DNA of 64,000 bases from DASXHY01 sp035552155 (GCA_035552155.1 DASZLX010000006.1:44392-108391), one strand, 5' to 3'. Positions 24,819 to 34,364 are shown, numbered from the stretch's first letter. The notes: generated from the letters alone by a model not told the origin. A program made the numbers and translations.

Positions 24819-27800
24819 TTATTTCAACTCGGCCAGGGCCTTACGGGCGTCGTCGGCTAATTTGGAATTGAGATTCAGGCCGAGCGCACGTTGAAGTTCG
24901 GTCTTGCTCACCGATTTTTGCTTCAACTGATAATGCGCCATGCCGAGATAATACAGCGTCTCGCCATCCTGGTTGAGCTTTTGTGAACTCTCCTGAAGCA
25001 GTTGCGCGGCGCGCGCGTAATCCCCACGGCGATAGGCCAGAATTCCCAGGCTGCGCGCCAGTTCCGAGTCGTCCGGAAACGCCGCGCGGGCCTTGACGCC
25101 GAGATCATAGACGCGTTGGTCGTCGCCGGGATAACGGGCGGACAAAATCACCAGGTTGCGGGCGGCCGGGGTGAAGGCCGGGTAACGCGCGAGTGCTTTG
25201 TCATAAAAGTTTTTGGCGTCCTCCGGTTTGCCCTGCTTTTCCGCCTGCACGGCGGAAACCATCAATGCCGGAACGTAATCGGCGTCCGTGCTCAAAATTT
25301 GCGCCGCCTGCGCTGCAGCCGCCGGAGTCGGGGTTTTGGCTGCAGCAACCATGGCTAAAAACTGCTTCGCGTCGTCCAGCGTGGCCCCGGTCAAACCAGG
25401 GACCGCGCTTTGCATAGTCTTCTCCGCATCGCCGGCGCGGCCCACGCTATAGTAAGACCGGGCCAAGTCGTATTGCACTTCAGGTTGATTGGGAAGCTTC
25501 GGCGCGGCGTCCTGCAAGAGACTCGCGGCCCAATTGTAATCGCCCGATTGAAAAACCAACCGGCCCAGCGTGCAGGAGATGGCCGCATCATTCGGCGCCA
25601 GTTTGTGGGCGTCTTTAGCCAGGTCCATGGCCTTGTCCGGATTCTTCAACGTGATATAAATCGTCGCCAGATGGCCCATCATCTGGGCGTTTTGCGGATT
25701 TTGTTTTAACGCCTGTTCGTAGATCTTCGCCGCTTTATCGAGGGAACCCTCGCGCTCGTAAATAGTGGCCAGGCGCACGGTGGCAACCGGGTCGTTCGGC
25801 TCATCCTGCAATCGCTTTTCCAGATCGCCCCGCGCTTTGGCGTCCGCCGTTTTCGAGTCTATCGCCAGAATGGCCAGATGGCGGGCGGCTTGTTCCTTGC
25901 CGGCGAAGTCTCCGGGAGCATTGGCCGCCTGTTGCAACGCGGCGCGCGCGGCATTTTCATTACCCAACATGTATTGAACCAACCCCAGGTGGAGCTGGAC
26001 TTCGGGCTGGCCGGAAAGCTTGCTGGCGCTATCCGAAACCAACGGCAGCGCGCGAGCGTAGTCGCCTTTCTTATAAAGAATCCATCCCAGCGTATCCGCG
26101 ATCGTGGGGTCTTGCGGAGCCAGTTGGCGGCATTTTTCCGCCAGCGTATAGGCTTTGTCGAGGTCATTGAGGTGCTCGGAGTAAAGATACGCGAGATTGT
26201 TCAGCGCGGGGACGAAATCGGGATTGAGAGCCAAAAGCTTTTCATACGCATCCCGCGCCGCCGGGTAGTTTGTCTTCGCGTCGTAAATCATGCCGATTTG
26301 CAAATAGGCAGCAACATTGTTGGTTTTGCTGACCAACGTGTTCAAGCGGTCCAGCGCGGCCTGCTCCTTGCCAGTTGCGACGTACAATTGCGACAACATG
26401 ATGTAGGACATCGGAGCATTGGGTTCTTCGGCAACCGCCTTGATCAGCAAAGTCTCCGCCTGGTTGACGTCCTCCCGGGCGGCAGGCACATCCAGCTTCG
26501 GCGATGCCAAGCCTTTGTTTACGGGGTCTTGCAGGGCCAGGTACTTTGCGCGGGCCATGTGAACTTTCGCCGAGAAAAGCTGGGCATCAATTCCGGACTG
26601 ATCGTTCAGTTCCTTTTGAATGGTGTCCAACGCCGGCGTGAATTGATTTTCAGCAATGTCCAGATCCACCAACTGCGCCACGACAATCGGCGCTTTCGGG
26701 GCCAATTCGAGGGCCTTCTCAAAGGCCTTGCGGGCTTCGGCCGAATGATTCTGCTGCATCAGGAGCATCCCGGCCAGGAACGGAACCTGCGGATTTTTCG
26801 GGAACATCGACGCCATTTTATTGTAGACGGAGAGCGCCTGATCCGGGTTTTGCTGGACGCGATAGGCACTGGCAAGCACCAGATACGCGTCCGGCAGCGG
26901 AGTTTTCTGGCGAACGAGTTCGCTCAACGAAGTGATTGCCGAGCCGGCATCTCCCTTGTTCAGGTTTATTTCGGCCAAAAGGATGGTGGCTTCGGGGTAA
27001 TTCGGTTGCAGAAATAATGCCTTGCTGAGATCCGCGCTGGCTTTGACCGGGTCGTTGACGGACGCATGAGCGAGAGCGAGAAAATACATCACGGCCGGGG
27101 AGCGATCGTAGAGCGAGGACATGCGGTCCATTTCCGCGACCGCCTTGTCTCCCTGTTTCTGGGCAAGATACATGCGCCCGCGCAACAACAGAGCCTCATA
27201 ATTGTCGGTGTCCCGCGCCAGTGCCTGGTTGATCAGATTATTGCAATCGTCGAATCTCTTCTCCGCCAGGGCGATTTCCGCCTCCCGAATCCACGCCGGC
27301 ACGTAATCGGGGACTTGCTTGGTGATTTCATCCATCAGCCGCTTGCCTTCCGCCAGGTCGCCGGTTTGGATTTTGAAATTGGCGTAGCTCAATCGCAGGG
27401 GAGAACGCGCGGGCGAGAGGTCCGCCGCGGTTTTAAAGGCCGTGTCGGCATCCGTCATTTTGTTTTGGGCGACATACAAGTTGCCCAGGCAATAATAAGC
27501 GGAGGCATATTTTGGATTGAGGGCCAGCGCGCGTTTCAAAACCGTCTCCGCATCCTTGGCGTTGCCGGCGGTAAAATCCAATATGCCGATGCCCAGATCC
27601 ACCGGCGCGGTCTCGCCGATTTGTTTGGAAAGTTTCTCCAGCCGCTTTTGCGCCTGCTCCAGTTCGGTGCGGGATGAAATGCTCTCGGCCAAAAGGTCCG
27701 GCGCCTCGGCGTTGGTGGGGGACTTATCCAGAATCAATGCCGCCTGCTCCGCAGCCTCCTTTTTGGCGTGCAAGTTCAGGTAAATCGTGCCGAGCTTCAC

Positions 27801-28103
27801 GCGCATCCCGATGTCATCCGGAGTGAGCTCGACCGCCTTGGCAATATACGAATAGGCGGGACGGAACCGGCCCTGCTCGTAATAGATTTCGCCCAGCCGG
27901 CTGATGTTGTGCACATTCGCACGGTCCAGCCGCAACGCGATGAGATATTCCACTTCGGCCTTGGAGAGGTCTCCCGCCGCGAAGTAGGTGTCGGCGCGCC
28001 GCTGGTGGCGGGCCATTCTCGCTTTTGCCGAGCAGCCCGTGAAGAGGGTGGAGCACAGCGCGAAGGCTGCCAGCACGATGAGGGTTTGAGTGGTTCTACG
28101 CAT
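24819..28103 (-). CDS. Giant TPR lipoprotein of the exosortase system (PrsT-like)
   Basis: A protein of 1094 aa. A lipoprotein signal (LIVLAAFALCSTLFTGC) is followed by a nearly unbroken array of more than twenty tetratricopeptide repeats (for example NAEAPDLLAESI, YASAYYCLGNLYVAQNKM, FVPALNNLAYLYSEHLNDLDKA, NAQMMGHLATIYITLKNPDKA). The architecture matches the PEP-CTERM system TPR lipoprotein family PrsT, though this protein is longer than usual. It probably acts as a periplasmic scaffold for EPS synthesis or protein sorting. Its ATG is only 2 nt after the exosortase stop, so the two are almost certainly co-translated. Overlap of function with TPR export scaffolds such as AlgK is possible. 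Confidence 0.88.
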   Translation of the reverse strand: MRRTTQTLIVLAAFALCSTLFTGCSAKARMARHQRRADTYFAAGDLSKAEVEYLIALRLDRANVHNISRLGEIYYEQGRFRPAYSYIAKAVELTPDDIGMRVKLGTIYLNLHAKKEAAEQAALILDKSPTNAEAPDLLAESISSRTELEQAQKRLEKLSKQIGETAPVDLGIGILDFTAGNAKDAETVLKRALALNPKYASAYYCLGNLYVAQNKMTDADTAFKTAADLSPARSPLRLSYANFKIQTGDLAEGKRLMDEITKQVPDYVPAWIREAEIALAEKRFDDCNNLINQALARDTDNYEALLLRGRMYLAQKQGDKAVAEMDRMSSLYDRSPAVMYFLALAHASVNDPVKASADLSKALFLQPNYPEATILLAEINLNKGDAGSAITSLSELVRQKTPLPDAYLVLASAYRVQQNPDQALSVYNKMASMFPKNPQVPFLAGMLLMQQNHSAEARKAFEKALELAPKAPIVVAQLVDLDIAENQFTPALDTIQKELNDQSGIDAQLFSAKVHMARAKYLALQDPVNKGLASPKLDVPAAREDVNQAETLLIKAVAEEPNAPMSYIMLSQLYVATGKEQAALDRLNTLVSKTNNVAAYLQIGMIYDAKTNYPAARDAYEKLLALNPDFVPALNNLAYLYSEHLNDLDKAYTLAEKCRQLAPQDPTIADTLGWILYKKGDYARALPLVSDSASKLSGQPEVQLHLGLVQYMLGNENAARAALQQAANAPGDFAGKEQAARHLAILAIDSKTADAKARGDLEKRLQDEPNDPVATVRLATIYEREGSLDKAAKIYEQALKQNPQNAQMMGHLATIYITLKNPDKAMDLAKDAHKLAPNDAAISCTLGRLVFQSGDYNWAASLLQDAAPKLPNQPEVQYDLARSYYSVGRAGDAEKTMQSAVPGLTGATLDDAKQFLAMVAAAKTPTPAAAAQAAQILSTDADYVPALMVSAVQAEKQGKPEDAKNFYDKALARYPAFTPAARNLVILSARYPGDDQRVYDLGVKARAAFPDDSELARSLGILAYRRGDYARAAQLLQESSQKLNQDGETLYYLGMAHYQLKQKSVSKTELQRALGLNLNSKLADDARKALAELK

Positions 28104-28105
28104 AA

Positions 28106-29068
28106 TTATTCCTTTGGACGCACGAGCGCCGCATTTTCTTTCCGCGATTCACTTTTGTTCAGATATACCAATAAAAGAAAAAGGGGGATGAGTGACAATC
28201 CGAAAAACACGGGGCCGCCCTGGCGATGAATGGGGGAATCGATCATTTGCGGACCGATGCGCACACAAAGCTGCGCGATGACAAAAACCCGGAAACCGTT
28301 TCTCAACAGCGCCAGCGGGATCACTGCCAGCACCAGGATCAGCCGCCGGGAAGGCGTTTTCAGAAAAAGATAGCTCGCCAGCAAACTGGTGATCACCAGC
28401 ACCAGGCTCGAATGAATCCCGCTGCACTGCGGCGCCACATCAAGCGACATGCTCGGCAATTGAAAATGAGTTCCGCTCAAAAATACCGGCATGCCGGTCG
28501 CCGTCAGGAACAGGTAGGCGACCAGCGAGGAGCCGTGTTGGAAAAAAGTTTCAATGCCTTCCCGCATCGCCTGCGGAAAAGGAGCGCAGAAAAACATGAA
28601 CGCAACCGGAAAGGCAATCTTCCGGAGATAATTGGCGCCTAAACAAATAAAACCGCCTCCCAGCCAAAAAAACAGGAATGCCAGCGTCGTCACCGCCAGG
28701 TAATCGGGCCGCGCCGGCGACCAGCCCTGGCGCCTCGCGATCCAATAGCCGGCGAGCGTCACCGCGCCGGCCGCCAGCGGCAGCCAGGCCAGCCGGCGAT
28801 CGGGCCGCGAGTCGAGGGTCAATTTCTCTTTTTTGATCCAGATGAGATACCCGGTGATGAACGGGATCAATAAAATGTGCGAATACAATTCGGAATGCAG
28901 CGCGAAAAAAAACAGATCGACGAGCTGCCGCGCGAAAAAAACGAGGAGCACCGCCGTGAACAAAATCATCCCGTTGAACTTGCGCCACATCGGGACTTTC
29001 GGCGCGGGTGCGGCCGGGGTCTCGATTGCGGCTGGAACGGGCTTTGAAGAATCAGTTTCCATATTCAT
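28106..29068 (-). CDS. Exosortase (transpeptidase-like sorting enzyme for VPDG-type C-termini)
   Basis: A protein of 320 aa with about eight membrane helices after a 30-residue Pro/Ala-rich cytoplasmic tail. The exosortase catalytic residues are all visible: Cys215 in VAPQCSGIHSS, Arg256/Arg260 in LLRNGFRVFVIA and His281 in DSPIHRQGG. Exosortases cut C-terminal sorting signals at the inner membrane and attach proteins to the surface matrix. The substrates here, with VPDGG and VPDGSET tails, suggest the verrucomicrobial VPDSG-specific type (XrtC); that assignment is inferred. The gene is flanked by an outer-membrane barrel gene upstream and the TPR lipoprotein downstream. A hairpin (29108-29131) lies just before it, without a T-tract. 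Confidence 0.93.
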   Translation of the reverse strand: MNMETDSSKPVPAAIETPAAPAPKVPMWRKFNGMILFTAVLLVFFARQLVDLFFFALHSELYSHILLIPFITGYLIWIKKEKLTLDSRPDRRLAWLPLAAGAVTLAGYWIARRQGWSPARPDYLAVTTLAFLFFWLGGGFICLGANYLRKIAFPVAFMFFCAPFPQAMREGIETFFQHGSSLVAYLFLTATGMPVFLSGTHFQLPSMSLDVAPQCSGIHSSLVLVITSLLASYLFLKTPSRRLILVLAVIPLALLRNGFRVFVIAQLCVRIGPQMIDSPIHRQGGPVFFGLSLIPLFLLLVYLNKSESRKENAALVRPKE

Positions 29069-29107
29069 CCTGGGTCCCTCGGATCAGAGAGGGGTCGGGT
29101 GTGCCTT

Positions 29108-29131
29108 GAGTCCGGCGGGGAGGCCGGATTC
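29108..29131. other. Hairpin between barrel and exosortase genes
   Basis: GAGTCCGGC and GCCGGATTC pair over nine positions (one G-U) around a 6-nt loop, in the 86-nt gap between the barrel stop and exosortase start. There is no T-tract on either side. It may moderate expression inside an operon, but this is a guess. Confidence 0.35.
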
Positions 29132-29154
29132 AGTCTCGTTTGGACGGGAGGCCT

Positions 29155-30600
29155 TTAATAGGCCCAACTAACGGATGCGCCAACCTGGCTGCTCGAATAG
29201 CTAAAATCCCCCTGGCTCGAGGAGTTCACGCTGTAATCGTAAAACGTCGAGGCACTCCCGTGCTTCAGGAACGGCAGGCTGAGCCCGACGCTGTAACCGG
29301 TCGTGTCATCACTGCGCGAGGTGGCCAGATTGGCGCCGGTGTCTTTATAGTCCGCGGTGCCGTAACTAAAGCCCAGGGAGAGTTGCAATTTTCCCAAAAG
29401 CCGTTGCTGAAAGCCAATGCCCAACTGTGTGCTCTCCGTGACTTCGCGTTGGAACAGGGAGGCATTGATGGCGCGGCTGGCGGCCAGCGAAAACATGGTC
29501 TGCTCAAACGGGTGATACGTCATCGTGGCGGAAAAAATCGGCGTCACGATGTCCGGGGCGTTCAGATTCAGAAACTGTTCGTCCTCGATGCCGCCGTTAA
29601 AAAAAATCGACACTTTGCTTCCGGGCCGCCAGGTCACGCGACCGAGATATTGTTCGTCGAGGGATCGGAAACCGTCGTCCTGCGAAGAATAGCCCACGGT
29701 CACGCCCACACCGCCATCCAGGGCTTTACTAAAATGGTAACTCAGAAATTCCGAGCCGGAATAGCTTTGCGAATCGGTGAGACTGGGCACACTGGTGTTG
29801 TTGGTGTTGCCGCCCCCGAAGACGTTCGTGCTGTTGTTGCCAATCACCGTAAAGGCCATGCTGCCGCTCGTATCAAACGAAATTTTGTCGTTAAAATGAT
29901 AGGAAGCATTCACCCCGGTCAGATAGTTTTCCTCATCGGTCTGGCTGCCGGTTTCCACCTGCGGTTCGTCCGACCGCGAAAAACTTTGAGAGAGGCCAAA
30001 CGACCAATCGCCATAACTCGCCCCCGCCGTCAGGCTGACAAATTGATCGATGGTATCGCGAAAATCGCTCTGGGAAAAAAAACGGAAGCTCGGCGAATAA
30101 CTCAAGCTCACGTGCGGCCCCAATGCAGCGTTCAGCGCGGGACTGAGGGTTTGTGTGAAAGTATCGGCGGACTTGCCCGGCGCCGAACGCAGCCCGGTGG
30201 CGTATACAAACTGATAAGCGACGCTGGCGCGGAGATGCAGCGCTCCCCATTGCATTAAGTTCTGCACCGGTGCGGCTGCAGCCGCGTTCGCCCCGCCCGC
30301 CTGGCCTTCGGTTGAGCCTTCCGCCTGTCCGTTCGCCGGCGCGTTGTTAGCCGAAGGATTGCTGGCCGGGGGACTGTTCGGGCCGCCGCCACCGATGAGT
30401 CCATTGGCCTGCATCTGGTTCCAACTGGGCGCACCCATTTGCGGCGTGGCCGGCGCATTTTGAAAACCGGGCGGCGGAGCCAGGGAGCTTTGCCCGAGGA
30501 CGCTGCCGGCAATGGAAAATGGAAATAGGACTGCCAGCCAGCGCGGCAGCCAATCAGTTTCAGCTTCAGGGCGAAGCCGTTTTCGGCCGTCCAAATTCAT
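29155..30600 (-). CDS. Outer-membrane beta-barrel protein (BBP2/EpsL-like)
   Basis: A protein of 481 aa. After a signal peptide (LAVLFPFSIAGSVLGQ) there is a Pro/Gly/Asn/Ala-rich low-complexity linker (about residues 40-120). Then come some 340 residues of alternating amphipathic beta strands (HLRASVAYQFVYATGLRS, WSFGLSQSFSRS, SFLYGT-like repeats) ending in SQVGASVSWAY, a typical outer-membrane C-terminus with an aromatic last residue. Barrels of this type (putative porin-2, EpsL) accompany exosortase/EPS clusters and probably serve in polymer secretion. The ATG at 30600 was chosen because a longer frame would run through the upstream RmlD-like gene. Confidence 0.82.
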   Translation of the reverse strand: MNLDGRKRLRPEAETDWLPRWLAVLFPFSIAGSVLGQSSLAPPPGFQNAPATPQMGAPSWNQMQANGLIGGGGPNSPPASNPSANNAPANGQAEGSTEGQAGGANAAAAAPVQNLMQWGALHLRASVAYQFVYATGLRSAPGKSADTFTQTLSPALNAALGPHVSLSYSPSFRFFSQSDFRDTIDQFVSLTAGASYGDWSFGLSQSFSRSDEPQVETGSQTDEENYLTGVNASYHFNDKISFDTSGSMAFTVIGNNSTNVFGGGNTNNTSVPSLTDSQSYSGSEFLSYHFSKALDGGVGVTVGYSSQDDGFRSLDEQYLGRVTWRPGSKVSIFFNGGIEDEQFLNLNAPDIVTPIFSATMTYHPFEQTMFSLAASRAINASLFQREVTESTQLGIGFQQRLLGKLQLSLGFSYGTADYKDTGANLATSRSDDTTGYSVGLSLPFLKHGSASTFYDYSVNSSSQGDFSYSSSQVGASVSWAY

Positions 30601-30614
30601 AGAGTGGAATTGGG

Positions 30615-31619
30615 TCAACCTACAATTGGCAGCGGTTCCGGGCGCGCCTGTCTGCGCTCCATCGGCCGCACCGCCGCCTGCCAGCGTTCCAACGAATCTT
30701 CCATCGCTTCCTGCACCGGACGCATCCGGATGCCGGTCGATTGAAGTTTGGCGGCGTCCAGGAGGCAATTCGCGCGCGGCGCCTTGGCGCCTTCGCGATA
30801 AAATTCCTCGTCATCCTTCCAGAACTCGAAGACCCGGTCGGATTTGAGAACGCATTGCATCATCGTCACCAACTGGCGTGTCGTCATCGCCCCGGGATTT
30901 ACGACGTTGTAAACGCCGAACGGGGCGTGCCGCTCCCACAAATCAAGACAGGCCCGGACCGAATCGTCAAGATGCGAAAACGAGCTCACGTGGTCGTACA
31001 CTTTGGCGTAACGCTGCAGCTTCGAGAGCAGGTTCGGCAGCTTGTCGATTTCATTGAACGGATTTTGCAGGCGCCAGATGTAATTCTCACCCAGCTTGGC
31101 GATGGCCTCTTCCGCCAGAGCCTTGGTCCCGCTGTAGAAATTGCACGGAACGGATCGGAACGAAAAATTCGGCTCGTCGCGTTCCGTGAAGCCCCGAAAT
31201 AAATTGGGGTTCAATTCAAAAAGACAGCGCATCTCCGGCTGGTTCAAATTCCGCACGATTCGCGTGCCGCTGCTATCAACCAGCTTCGCACCGGTGTAAA
31301 TACTCCCGGAGGAAACATGTCCCCAGGGAGTGTTGGTCATCAAACAAACCCGCGCCACCGTTTGCGGCAAAAGCGTGTTGCCCCACAGGGTTTCCTCGCG
31401 CGCCTGCTCGCACGCATCCACATTCGGCTGGCCCACCGTGCCCGCGGCGTTGATGACAAATTCCGGCTTCATCTTCCGGACGTAGTCGAAGAGTTGCTCG
31501 AAACAGGTGTAATCCACCGCGCTGCGAGTCAACGGAATGAAACAAGTCCCGCGGCGCCGTAATTCGCGGGTGAAGGCCTGGCCGATGTAACCAGTTGCGC
31601 CTAAGAGGAGGGTGAGCAT
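30615..31619 (-). CDS. RmlD-like NAD(P)-dependent sugar reductase/epimerase
   Basis: A protein of 334 aa of the extended short-chain dehydrogenase type. It has the nucleotide-binding motif LLGATGYIGQAF at the N-terminus, VINAAGTVGQPNVDACE, the SSGSIYTG strand and the catalytic YxxxK in FYSGTKALAEE. It most resembles RmlD_sub_bind proteins (dTDP-4-dehydrorhamnose reductase-like) but lacks the usual RmlABC partners here. It may therefore act on another nucleotide sugar, or in another reduction step of the polymer's building blocks. It starts the minus-strand gene run that continues into the barrel gene 14 nt downstream. Confidence 0.8.
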   Translation of the reverse strand: MLTLLLGATGYIGQAFTRELRRRGTCFIPLTRSAVDYTCFEQLFDYVRKMKPEFVINAAGTVGQPNVDACEQAREETLWGNTLLPQTVARVCLMTNTPWGHVSSGSIYTGAKLVDSSGTRIVRNLNQPEMRCLFELNPNLFRGFTERDEPNFSFRSVPCNFYSGTKALAEEAIAKLGENYIWRLQNPFNEIDKLPNLLSKLQRYAKVYDHVSSFSHLDDSVRACLDLWERHAPFGVYNVVNPGAMTTRQLVTMMQCVLKSDRVFEFWKDDEEFYREGAKAPRANCLLDAAKLQSTGIRMRPVQEAMEDSLERWQAAVRPMERRQARPEPLPIVG

Positions 31620-31883
31620 GGGATAAGAGAAACTTTTAGTTCAGATGCGCATGAACGCCATTGCCTTCTGCTTCTTAGTCTGGTTCAAGGACTTCGAGCG
31701 ATTTGCCCAAACCCCTTTAAGCACTAGCCATACCGACTCGGGAGCACCGTGAAACTTTTTGCGCAACAAACTGATTTTTAACGACTTAAAGTTTTACTTT
31801 TACGGACGAGTGACAATTCGGTTAAGATTATTGTGTAATCTTTTCCGTCAAAATACCCTCACAGCCAACGCCGTACTTTTACT

Positions 31884-33170
31884 TCAGGCTTTCCAGATTT
31901 GACCCGGCTTGGTCGGCAGGCCGGCCATCGCGTTACGCGTGTCCACGATGCAGCTCGCGCTCTCGGCGAGTTCACGATAGTTTACGTTCGCGTGCTTGGT
32001 CGCGATCAAGACCACGTCGAAGCTGCCAAGGGTTTCCTTGCTCCACGAGACTGATTTTGTCCCGGCCCAATGTGGGTGCTCGCGCGTCGGGCGGATGACC
32101 GGCACAAACGGATCGTAATACGCCACGGTCGCGCCGCGTTGCTGCAGCAGGTTCATCAACACGTAGCTGGGGGATTCGCGGTCGTCATCCACATCCGCCT
32201 TGTAGGCGAGCCCGAGCAGCAGGACTTTGCTGCCGTTGATGGCTTTTCGCTGCGCGTTCAAGGCTTCGGCGACGCGATTCACGACGTATTCCGGCATGGC
32301 GGTGTTGATTTCGCCCGCCAATTCAATGAAGCGCGTGTTCTGCACATATTCGCGCGCCTTCCACGTGAGATAAAACGGATCGATCGGGATGCAATGCCCG
32401 CCCAAACCCGGCCCGGGATAAAACGGCATGAAACCGAACGGCTTGGTTTTGGCCGCCTCGATCACTTCCCAGACATCGATGCCCATGGCGGTGTAAACCA
32501 GCTTGAGTTCGTTCACCAACGCGATGTTGATGCTGCGGAAAATATTCTCCATCAATTTCGTCGCTTCCGCGGCGCGGCAGGAAGACACCGGCACCAGCGT
32601 TTTGATGGCTTTGCCATAAACCGACTTCGCGCGTTCGAGGCAGGCGGGTGTGTAACCGCCGATGACTTTGGGAATCGACGCCACTTTGCTGCTGGGATTG
32701 CCCGGGTCTTCGCGTTCGGGAGAAAACGCGAGATGAAAATCCGTGCCCGCCTTGAGGCCGGAGCCGGATTCCAGCACCGCGCGCAAATCCTCGTCGGTCG
32801 TGCCGGGATAAGTGGTGGATTCCAACACGATGAGAATTCCTTTGTGCAAATGCGGCGCGATGCTCTCGCCGGTATTGATGATGAACGAAATATCCGGCTC
32901 GCGATTTTTGTTCAGCGGCGTCGGCACGCAAATAATCACCGCTTCAACCTCTTTGATGCGGCTGAAATCCGCCGAGGCGGAGAACATGTTGGACTTCACG
33001 AATTCCGCGATGGCCGAAGATTCGATGTGCTTGATATAGCTCCGGCCCTGGTTGAGGGATTCGATTTTCGCGGGGTCCACATCCAGGCCCAGCACGCTCA
33101 CGCCCGAGCGGGCGAATTGAAGCGACAACGGCAGACCGACGTAACCGAGACCAACAATGGCTATTTTCAT
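31884..33170 (-). CDS. UDP-N-acetylglucosamine 6-dehydrogenase-type nucleotide-sugar dehydrogenase (WbpA/TviB-like)
   Basis: A protein of 428 aa, full length for the family. The Rossmann motif is IVGLGYVGLPLSLQFA. The central domain has PGPGLGGHCIPIDPFYL with catalytic Cys260, and the C-terminal domain VLLLGLAYKADVDDDRESPS. The sequence FSPEREDPGN and the Cys context place it with UDP-GlcNAc/UDP-ManNAc dehydrogenases rather than UDP-glucose dehydrogenases, giving UDP-GlcNAc uronate with two NAD. Together with the C4 epimerase encoded just upstream it would supply UDP-GalNAc uronate, as in the Vi-antigen pathway. The 264-base gap after it holds a small AAGATTA/TAATCTT hairpin (31824-31842) and nothing else recognised. 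Confidence 0.88.
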   Translation of the reverse strand: MKIAIVGLGYVGLPLSLQFARSGVSVLGLDVDPAKIESLNQGRSYIKHIESSAIAEFVKSNMFSASADFSRIKEVEAVIICVPTPLNKNREPDISFIINTGESIAPHLHKGILIVLESTTYPGTTDEDLRAVLESGSGLKAGTDFHLAFSPEREDPGNPSSKVASIPKVIGGYTPACLERAKSVYGKAIKTLVPVSSCRAAEATKLMENIFRSINIALVNELKLVYTAMGIDVWEVIEAAKTKPFGFMPFYPGPGLGGHCIPIDPFYLTWKAREYVQNTRFIELAGEINTAMPEYVVNRVAEALNAQRKAINGSKVLLLGLAYKADVDDDRESPSYVLMNLLQQRGATVAYYDPFVPVIRPTREHPHWAGTKSVSWSKETLGSFDVVLIATKHANVNYRELAESASCIVDTRNAMAGLPTKPGQIWKA

Positions 33171-33285
33171 ATTAGTGGCATCTCTTCTGTATAGACTCCT
33201 GATGCGGATCTTTTGGTTTTGATTTCAACCGACGTTCGCTCCCACCCGGTGCGAAAAATTTTGCGGCGCGCATGCCGCTGCTTTT

Positions 33286-34359
33286 TTACCGGCCGACCGG
33301 TGCCTGCGCCCGCGCTTCCGGCTCCCGGCGCTTTTGTGAATCCTCGATATACCAGTCCAACGCCTCGGCCAACCCGGTTTCGACGTCGTGCGTGGGATTA
33401 TACTCCAGCAATTGGCGCGCCTTGCTGATGTCCGCATGCGAGTGGCGGACGTCGCCCTTCTGGAAATCACGATAGTTCGGGCGCAAATCCTTCAAATGCG
33501 GAAATCGCGGCGCCAGCCGGCTGCGCAGCAGTTCGAAAAGCTCGTTCAACGTTGTGCGTCGGGCGGCGGCAATATTGTACCTTTGATTAAGCGCGTTCGG
33601 GTTTTGCGTGGTGGCGGCCCGAAGATTCGCCTGCACGACATTGGCCACAAAACAAAAATCACGGCTGGTCTCGCCATCGCCATTGATATAAATCGGCTCG
33701 TCCTTGAGCATCGCGGAAATCCATTTCGGAATCACTGCCGCGTAAACTCCATTCGGGTCCTGGCGCGGACCGAAGACATTGAAATAACGCAGCCCGATAT
33801 ATTCGGTGCCGTAACATTTCGCAAAAACATCGGCGTAAAGTTCGTTGATCCGTTTGGAAACGGCATAAGGCGAGAGGCCATCCCCAATCACCGGCTCCAC
33901 TTTCGGCAGCGCCGGATGGTCGCCATATACTGAACTACTGGAGGCATAGACGAATCGTTTCACTCCCGCTTCCTTGGCCGCCCACAGCATATTGAGAAAC
34001 CCATTCACGTTGCTCTGATGCGTCGGCAGCGGGTTTTGGATGGAGCGCGGGACCGAGCCAATGGCGGCCTGGTGCAAAACGTAATCCACCCCGGAGCAAG
34101 CCTTCCGGCAGGCTTCCAAATCGACGATGTCGGCGCGCTGGAAAACGAAATTCCCCCACAGGGCTTCGCCCACGTTCTGCCGCACGTCATCCAAATTACG
34201 CAGGTGGCCGGTGGAAAAATTGTCGATGCCAACGACCGACTGGTTGGCGCGCAACAGGGCCTCGAGCAGGTTGGAGCCAATAAAACCGGCGACACCGGTC
34301 AGGAGCCAGGTCTTGCGCGTTGCGCTGAGCGTTTGAGTGAGTTGTTCAGTGGCGTTCAC
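33286..34359 (-). CDS. UDP-GlcNAc C4-epimerase (WbpP/TviC-like)
   Basis: A protein of 357 aa. Extended SDR fold: WLLTGVAGFIGSNLLEALL, DNFSTGHLRNL, SSSSVYGDHPALPK, catalytic SPYAVSKRINELY, FNVFGPRQDPNG and YINGDGETSRDFCFV. These match WbpP-type UDP-N-acetylglucosamine 4-epimerases. The GTG at 34359 is preferred because it lies 5 nt after the preceding stop codon. Longer frames with upstream TTG/ATG codons would overlap the DUF218 gene. Pairing with the dehydrogenase downstream suggests UDP-GalNAc or UDP-GalNAcA as product. Confidence 0.9.
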   Translation of the reverse strand: MNATEQLTQTLSATRKTWLLTGVAGFIGSNLLEALLRANQSVVGIDNFSTGHLRNLDDVRQNVGEALWGNFVFQRADIVDLEACRKACSGVDYVLHQAAIGSVPRSIQNPLPTHQSNVNGFLNMLWAAKEAGVKRFVYASSSSVYGDHPALPKVEPVIGDGLSPYAVSKRINELYADVFAKCYGTEYIGLRYFNVFGPRQDPNGVYAAVIPKWISAMLKDEPIYINGDGETSRDFCFVANVVQANLRAATTQNPNALNQRYNIAAARRTTLNELFELLRSRLAPRFPHLKDLRPNYRDFQKGDVRHSHADISKARQLLEYNPTHDVETGLAEALDWYIEDSQKRREPEARAQAPVGR

Positions 34360-34364
34360 AATTT

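Noticed and set aside
25878..27017. Long plus-strand frame of 379 codons
   Set aside because: It is antisense to the TPR lipoprotein gene and has no recognisable motif; periodic TPR coding on the other strand keeps it open.
29108..29131. Rho-independent terminator before the exosortase gene
   Set aside because: The stem is good but neither strand has a T-tract, and the genes around it appear to be one operon; kept only as a hairpin.
29140..30258. Plus-strand frame of 372 codons
   Set aside because: It lies opposite the outer-membrane barrel gene, whose amphipathic strands and signal peptide are convincing.
29155..30768. Barrel gene extended to 30768
   Set aside because: The extension runs antiparallel to nothing but overlaps the same-strand RmlD-like gene end in another frame; a signal peptide begins after the ATG at 30600.
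31824..31842. Terminator after the nucleotide-sugar dehydrogenase gene
   Set aside because: Only a 7-bp A/T-rich stem without a T-tract on the relevant strand.
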